From: Actinocatenispora sera
GTDB lineage: Bacteria > Actinomycetota > Actinomycetes > Mycobacteriales > Micromonosporaceae
Direction of reading: 5' to 3'
Assembly (NCBI RefSeq): GCF_018324685.1
Contig: NZ_AP023354.1
Location: forward strand, 6,344,426-6,408,425
DNA length: 64,000 bases
Shown: piece by piece, positions 59,885 to 64,000 of the stretch
How the letters are laid out: every line of letters begins with the position of its first letter
Numbering within the stretch: position 1 is the stretch's first letter
Translations under genes and position numbers: made by a program
Notes under the pieces: generated by a model
Seen by the model: only the letters and a program-made list of their open reading frames with translations
Databases searched by the model: none
What the model was told of the DNA's origin: nothing

Positions 59885-62461
59885 TCAACAGGTCGGCAAC
59901 GAGTCGCGGGTGCCGGTACTCATGTCCGAATAGGCCCACGGCACGTAGCCGCTACCCGGAATCTTGAGCCAGACATCGCTCCGGCGATCACCGTTCTGGT
60001 TGTAGGCGTAGATGCTCTGGCCGGTCGCCTTGCACTCGACGTTGACCGATGAACCCTGCTTCCACCTGCCCACACTCGTCCCGTTCTGGTTCGGAGCCGG
60101 GTAGATGCCGACGGTGCAGTCCGGCTGCGCGTTCTGGCACGCGTTCTTGGTACTGACCACCGTGGTGGTGCCCGAGGCCGGGCCGGTGGCGGACTGCTGA
60201 TAGGCGTCGGTGACCGTCGCGGTGAAGTTGTAACTCGACGACGGGTGCAGCCCAGAGAACGTGTGCGAACTGGTGCCAGTCGCGCATGACTGGCTGCTGC
60301 CGCCGTTGAGCGCGACGGTGCACTTGGTCGCGGACTGGCTCGCGACCACCCGCACCGTGATCGAGGTGGTGGTTTTGCCGGTCACCGAGACCGACACGGT
60401 GGGTGGCGCCGGTTTGCCGGTGGTCGCCGTCACGCTCGTCTTCTCGCTGGTTCCGGCGGCGTTCTCCGCCCACACCGTGACGGTGTGCTTCGTCGCGGGC
60501 TGCAGGTTGCCGAACTTGTGTGACGTTGCCGATACCTTCTCGGCCGTGCCGCCGTCGAGCTGGACGTAGTACTGCGTGATCTTGCTGCCGTTGTCCGCGG
60601 CGGGCGGCCAGCTGACCGTCACGCTGCTCTGGTCGGTACCGCTGACCGAGACCTGCGGAGCGCCCGGCGCCGTGAACGGGGTGACCGCGTTGCTGGGCTT
60701 GCTCGGGTCGCTGGCGCGGCCGTTGGCGCCGCGCGAGGTGACCGTGAACGTGTACGACTGCCCGCCGGTCAACGAGTCGAACGCGGCCGAGGTGGTGTTC
60801 ACGATCTGGCTGCCGGCGCCACCCGAGGGCTGCACGACGTAGTCGCGGGCCTGGTCGGCCTTGTCCCAGCTGACCGTGACCTGACCCTTGTCGGTCACCG
60901 TCGCCTTGACGTTCTGCGGCACGTCCGGTGTCTTGCCGCCCGGAGTCACCCGGTCTGACAGCGCCTCCGGCGAGGTGCCGAACTTGTTCGTCGCGGTCAC
61001 CGCGAACGAGTAGGACTGGCCGTTGTGCAGCCCGGTGATCGAGGCCGTCCGGGTGCTGGCACCGAACGTGCGGTGGCCGCCGTCCCAGCTCACCTCGTAC
61101 TGCTGGATCGGGGCGCCGTTGACCGCCGGCTGCGGCCACGACAGCGACACCTGGTGGTCGCCGGCCAGCGCGGTCACCGGGATCGGCGGGCTCGGCGGCC
61201 CGGTGTGCTGCTGCCCCGGGCCGTGCGCACCGTCACCGCCGCGGCCGTGCCCGCCGTTGCCGCCGTGCTTGCCGTGGTCGCCGGGCGCCGGCGCGGCGAT
61301 CACCGACAGGTCACCGTCGCCGCCGGGCACGTCGGTGCGGTACTTGTCGACCACCCGGGTCACGCCGTCCGGGTCGACGACCCGCGCCACCGAGGCGTCC
61401 GGCGCGTTGATGGTCAGATGCCCCTCCCGTACCTGCAGCTCCAGCGGCCCCTGCGCGCCGGCGAGGCCGAGCGTGCCCAGGTTCTTGCCGGACTTGTCGA
61501 ACACCAGCACCTGGTGGTGCTTGGCGTCCGGCACGTAGATGCGGCCGGAGAACGGGGTCGCCGGGTCGGGGGTGACCCCGTCCGGCAGGTCGAACGCGGT
61601 CGGCCGGGTCGGCTTGCTCAGCCCGACCGGCAGCACCTGCCCCGACTTCGGCAGCGTCACCACGGCCAGGTTCCCGACCGTGCGGGCCGGCACCGTCGCG
61701 CCGGTCAGCGGCTGCGGCGCGGTCAGCGTGGTCACCTTGTCGGTCACCACCGCGATGTCCCGGCCGGACGTGTCCGCCGCGAGCACCCCGTGGTCGAGCA
61801 CCGACACCGCCATCGGGTGGCCGGGCGGGGTGGCCGACTCGGTCCGCGCCACCGCCGCCTTCTTGGCCGACAGCGACACCGACGCCACCGTGCCCTGGGA
61901 CGGCACCCCCACCCACAGCTTGCCGGAGGCGTCGAAGTCGCCGCCGGCCAGCGGCGCCGGCAGGTGCAGCGTCGCCGCGGTGGTGCGCAACGTCGCCGGG
62001 TCGAAGCCGCGGATCTCGCCGGTGCGCTGGTCGATCAGCGCCGCCCGGTCACCGGACAGCGCGACCCGCACCCCGGAGCCCTTGGTGACCTGCAGCGACC
62101 CGGTGAAGCCCATCCGGGTCAGGTCGACCGAGGTCACCTTGCCGGAGTCCAGGTCGTGCAGCAGCAGGTACTTGTCGTTCTGGGTGATCTCGACGCGGTG
62201 GCCGCGGGAGTCGGTCAGCGGCTGGTTCTGGTCGACCCGACCGGAGTTCGCGTTGACCCGGCTGACCTGGCCGGGCTTGCTGCTCCACAGCCACACATTG
62301 CCGTCCGCCACGTCCAGCGAGCGGCTGGTCGCGCCGACCCCGAGCACGGTGCCGACCAGGCCCACCGACATCGCCAGCACCAGACCGACCGAGATGAACC
62401 CGCCACTTCGCCTGGACGGCAGGCGGCCCGCCGGCGGCTGGGTTGCTCCGCGACGTCGCAT
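59885..62461 (-). CDS. Membrane-anchored FN3-repeat protein with beta-propeller-like N-terminal part
   Basis: 858 residues from the ATG at 62461. A single membrane helix at about 20-44 (FISVGLVLAMSVGLVGTVLG) gives an outside C-terminus. Residues 50-410 form short strand repeats like a propeller (NVWLWSSKPGQVSRV, LLLHDLDSGKVTSVD). A Gly/His linker follows, then about four FN3 domains (from about 430, VSLSWPQPAVNGAPIQQYEV, to about 785), and a Cys-containing SH3-like end. It lies 23 bases before MoxR on the same strand. An envelope-binding role is likely but unspecified. Confidence 0.87.
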   Translation of the reverse strand: MRRRGATQPPAGRLPSRRSGGFISVGLVLAMSVGLVGTVLGVGATSRSLDVADGNVWLWSSKPGQVSRVNANSGRVDQNQPLTDSRGHRVEITQNDKYLLLHDLDSGKVTSVDLTRMGFTGSLQVTKGSGVRVALSGDRAALIDQRTGEIRGFDPATLRTTAATLHLPAPLAGGDFDASGKLWVGVPSQGTVASVSLSAKKAAVARTESATPPGHPMAVSVLDHGVLAADTSGRDIAVVTDKVTTLTAPQPLTGATVPARTVGNLAVVTLPKSGQVLPVGLSKPTRPTAFDLPDGVTPDPATPFSGRIYVPDAKHHQVLVFDKSGKNLGTLGLAGAQGPLELQVREGHLTINAPDASVARVVDPDGVTRVVDKYRTDVPGGDGDLSVIAAPAPGDHGKHGGNGGHGRGGDGAHGPGQQHTGPPSPPIPVTALAGDHQVSLSWPQPAVNGAPIQQYEVSWDGGHRTFGASTRTASITGLHNGQSYSFAVTATNKFGTSPEALSDRVTPGGKTPDVPQNVKATVTDKGQVTVSWDKADQARDYVVQPSGGAGSQIVNTTSAAFDSLTGGQSYTFTVTSRGANGRASDPSKPSNAVTPFTAPGAPQVSVSGTDQSSVTVSWPPAADNGSKITQYYVQLDGGTAEKVSATSHKFGNLQPATKHTVTVWAENAAGTSEKTSVTATTGKPAPPTVSVSVTGKTTTSITVRVVASQSATKCTVALNGGSSQSCATGTSSHTFSGLHPSSSYNFTATVTDAYQQSATGPASGTTTVVSTKNACQNAQPDCTVGIYPAPNQNGTSVGRWKQGSSVNVECKATGQSIYAYNQNGDRRSDVWLKIPGSGYVPWAYSDMSTGTRDSLPTC

Positions 62462-62640
62462 GCGTACGCTCCTCGTTGCCTCGACGGGGCGCCCCGGACC
62501 GACCGATCGACGATCACCGATACCGTCCGGGGGCGGGCGGGTCTGGCGACATACGCGCTCGATGATACGAGTAACCGCACCACCGCCCCAGACCGCAAGC
62601 AATGGTCACCAAACGTGCTACTGCAGACTACCGACAGTCG

Positions 62641-63543
62641 TCAGAATCCGAGCTTGCGCAGCTGCTTCGGGTCGCGCTGCCACTCCTTCGCCACCCGGAT
62701 GTGCAGGTCCAGGAACACCTTCGTACCCAGCAACTGCTCGATCTGGGTCCGCGCCGCGGCACCGACCCGCCGCAACCGCTCCCCACCGCGGCCGATCACG
62801 ATCGCCTTCTGACTCGGCCGCTCGATGTACAGGTCGGCGTAGATGCGGGTCAGCGGCTCGCCGCCGCGGGTGGTCTCCTCGGTCATCTCCTCGACCAGCA
62901 CCGCGATCGAGTGCGGCAACTCGTCCCGCACCCCTTCCAGCGCCGCCTCCCGGACGAACTCGGCGATGCGGACCCGGGTCGGCTCGTCGGTCGCCACGTC
63001 GTCCGGGTAGAGCATCGGCGAGGGCGGCAGCTGGCCGATCATCAGCTCCGCCACCAGCTCCACCTGCTCACCCGACACTGCCGAGACCGGTACCACCTCG
63101 GCGAAGTCGGCCAGCGCCGAGACCGCCAGCAACTGCTGCGCCACCGTCTGGCGATCGGCCAGGTCGGTCTTCGTGACGATCGCGAGCTTCGTCCCACGCA
63201 CCCCCTGCAGGGCCCGCACGATGAACCGGTCACCCGGGCCGATCGGTTCGTTCGCCGGCACGCACAGGCCGATCACGTCCACGTCCGACCAGGTCTCGGC
63301 CACCAGGTCGTTCAACCGCTCGCCCAGCAGCGTCCGCGGCCGGTGCAGCCCCGGCGTGTCCACCAGTACCAGCTGGGCGCCCGGGCGGTTCACGATGCCG
63401 CGGATCGCCCGCCGGGTCGTCTGCGGTTTCTCGCTGGTGATCGCGACCTTCTCCCCCACCAGGGCGTTGGTCAGCGTCGACTTGCCCGCATTCGGCCGGC
63501 CCACCAGGCAGCCGAACCCGGCCCGGAACTCCGGCTCAGCCAC
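62641..63543 (-). CDS. era: GTPase Era
   Basis: 300 residues. G1 GRPNAGKSTLTNALVG, G2 in KPQTTRR, G3 VLVDTPGL and G4 VTKTDLAD give the GTPase part, and the C-terminal KH domain has VIGRGGERLRRVGAAARTQI. Era binds 16S rRNA and assists 30S assembly. The start is GTG at 63543, inside the previous gene (8-base overlap), as in other actinobacteria; the frame is open to 63684 but upstream residues are unlike Era. This end of the window has the standard corC-cdd-era order. Confidence 0.95.
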   Translation of the reverse strand: MAEPEFRAGFGCLVGRPNAGKSTLTNALVGEKVAITSEKPQTTRRAIRGIVNRPGAQLVLVDTPGLHRPRTLLGERLNDLVAETWSDVDVIGLCVPANEPIGPGDRFIVRALQGVRGTKLAIVTKTDLADRQTVAQQLLAVSALADFAEVVPVSAVSGEQVELVAELMIGQLPPSPMLYPDDVATDEPTRVRIAEFVREAALEGVRDELPHSIAVLVEEMTEETTRGGEPLTRIYADLYIERPSQKAIVIGRGGERLRRVGAAARTQIEQLLGTKVFLDLHIRVAKEWQRDPKQLRKLGF

Positions 63544-63898
63544 GGTAGGCGCCGAGCACCGTGCCGTCGACGCCCGCGAGCAGCACCGGCGCCGCGTCCG
63601 CCAGATCCCGCACCGCGGCCAGGCCCGGCTCGTCCACCGCATCCGCCGCGGTGACCACCGCCGCCGCCTCCAGCCCCGCCGCACCCGCCGACACCGCCTG
63701 CGCCACCGCCGCCTGCAACGCCGACAGCGCCAGCGACGGCAACGTCACGCTGGCCGCCGCGTACGTCCGGCCGTCGGTGTCGCGCACCGCCGCGCCCTCG
63801 GCCGAACCCACCCGGCCACGCGCCGCCCGGCTCAACGTGACCAGCTTCGCGTCCTCGGCATCCAGCTCGGCCGCCGCCGGCCGCAACGTCTCAGGCAT
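63536..63898 (-). CDS. Cytidine-deaminase-like protein without zinc site
   Basis: 120 residues in the position where actinobacteria have a cytidine deaminase gene (between corC and era). The fold can be traced (LVTLSRAARGRVGSAEGAAV, TYAAASVTLPSLALSALQAA), but the H/C-A-E and P-C-x-x-C zinc motifs are absent, so it should not deaminate. The ATG at 63898 overlaps the upstream stop by 8 bases; an upstream in-frame ATG at 63925 is less likely. Confidence 0.82.
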   Translation of the reverse strand: MPETLRPAAAELDAEDAKLVTLSRAARGRVGSAEGAAVRDTDGRTYAAASVTLPSLALSALQAAVAQAVSAGAAGLEAAAVVTAADAVDEPGLAAVRDLADAAPVLLAGVDGTVLGAYRG

Positions 63899-64000
63899 CT
63901 GCTGTCTGTTCCTCACGGTTGTCATCGGTCGCCGGCGGCTGCACCCGGCGCACCAGCACGGTATCGATGTGGTTGCGGCGTCCCTTCGTCCCCTCCGCGG
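63891..64000 (-). CDS. C-terminal end of a HlyC/CorC-family protein
   Basis: The frame enters from the right edge and gives the last 35 residues, including GRRNHIDTVLVRRVQPP. That is the typical end of actinobacterial CorC/HlyC CBS-domain membrane proteins encoded before era. Only this tail is visible. Confidence 0.65.
   Translation of the reverse strand, partial: AEGTKGRRNHIDTVLVRRVQPPATDDNREEQTADA

Overview
The window is high-GC actinomycete DNA. Evidence is the GC-rich third codon positions, GTG starts, a UppS/RecO/Era housekeeping set, an Amidase_2-type cell-wall hydrolase, TgpA/DUF58/MoxR genes and SOS boxes of the mycobacterial/actinobacterial type. Gene content fits a Micromonosporaceae-like filamentous actinomycete, but no rRNA or species marker is present, so this is an inference.

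Positions 1-19.7 kb hold the right part of an extracellular contractile injection system (eCIS) locus. It contains the sheath protein, a DUF4255/Pvc16-type tail-terminator protein, a secreted beta-propeller/ASH-domain protein, a membrane-anchored 'hydrolytic-protein'-like gene, a PAAR-like DUF4280 spike tip, and two regulators (a LuxR-type and a large NTPase-BTAD protein). Inside it lies a minus-strand operon running from about 15.5 to 7.2 kb. Its order is: a Trp-rich three-repeat protein, a GNAT acetyltransferase, three visibly AT-richer unknown genes (158, 43 and 497 aa), a stand-alone A-PCP-C non-ribosomal peptide synthetase and a cytochrome P450. This operon is the best candidate here for an undescribed cargo or cargo-modification module.

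Positions 19.7-38.5 kb look like a decaying accessory island. It carries two frameshifted and one intact dihydrofolate-reductase-like genes, an amidase, MFS/PadR/membrane-protein remnants, a VOC gene split by an IS5-family element, and an aldo/keto reductase remnant. It also has an XRE-GNAT pair, an SOS-box-controlled ImuA-like gene with a degenerate partial copy, and a CBASS-type anti-phage pair (SLATT effector plus CD-NTase). An IS3-family element without target duplication joins the broken 3' end of the CD-NTase to an N-terminally truncated tyrosine integrase. The island ends at tRNA-Lys(CUU), whose 3' end faces the integrase.

Positions 38.5-48.7 kb hold secreted carbohydrate genes: a GH92 alpha-mannosidase, a GxGYxYP protein and a secreted protein of unknown function. 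Upstream of each is a TTGACA-initiated element, palindromic in two cases and weaker in the third, suggesting a small regulon. Between them sits a TetR/DUF4873 pair divergent from an AurF-like diiron oxygenase, with two TGTGAC-N5-GTCACA operators around a recognisable promoter.

Positions 48.7-64 kb are mostly housekeeping: UppS, RecO, a Ser/Thr kinase, an aldo/keto reductase, a nitrilase-family amidohydrolase, then a minus-strand run of FN3 protein, MoxR ATPase, DUF58 protein and a TgpA-like protein that has lost its catalytic Cys and His. The window ends with Era, a degenerate cytidine-deaminase-like protein and the end of a CorC/HlyC-type gene.
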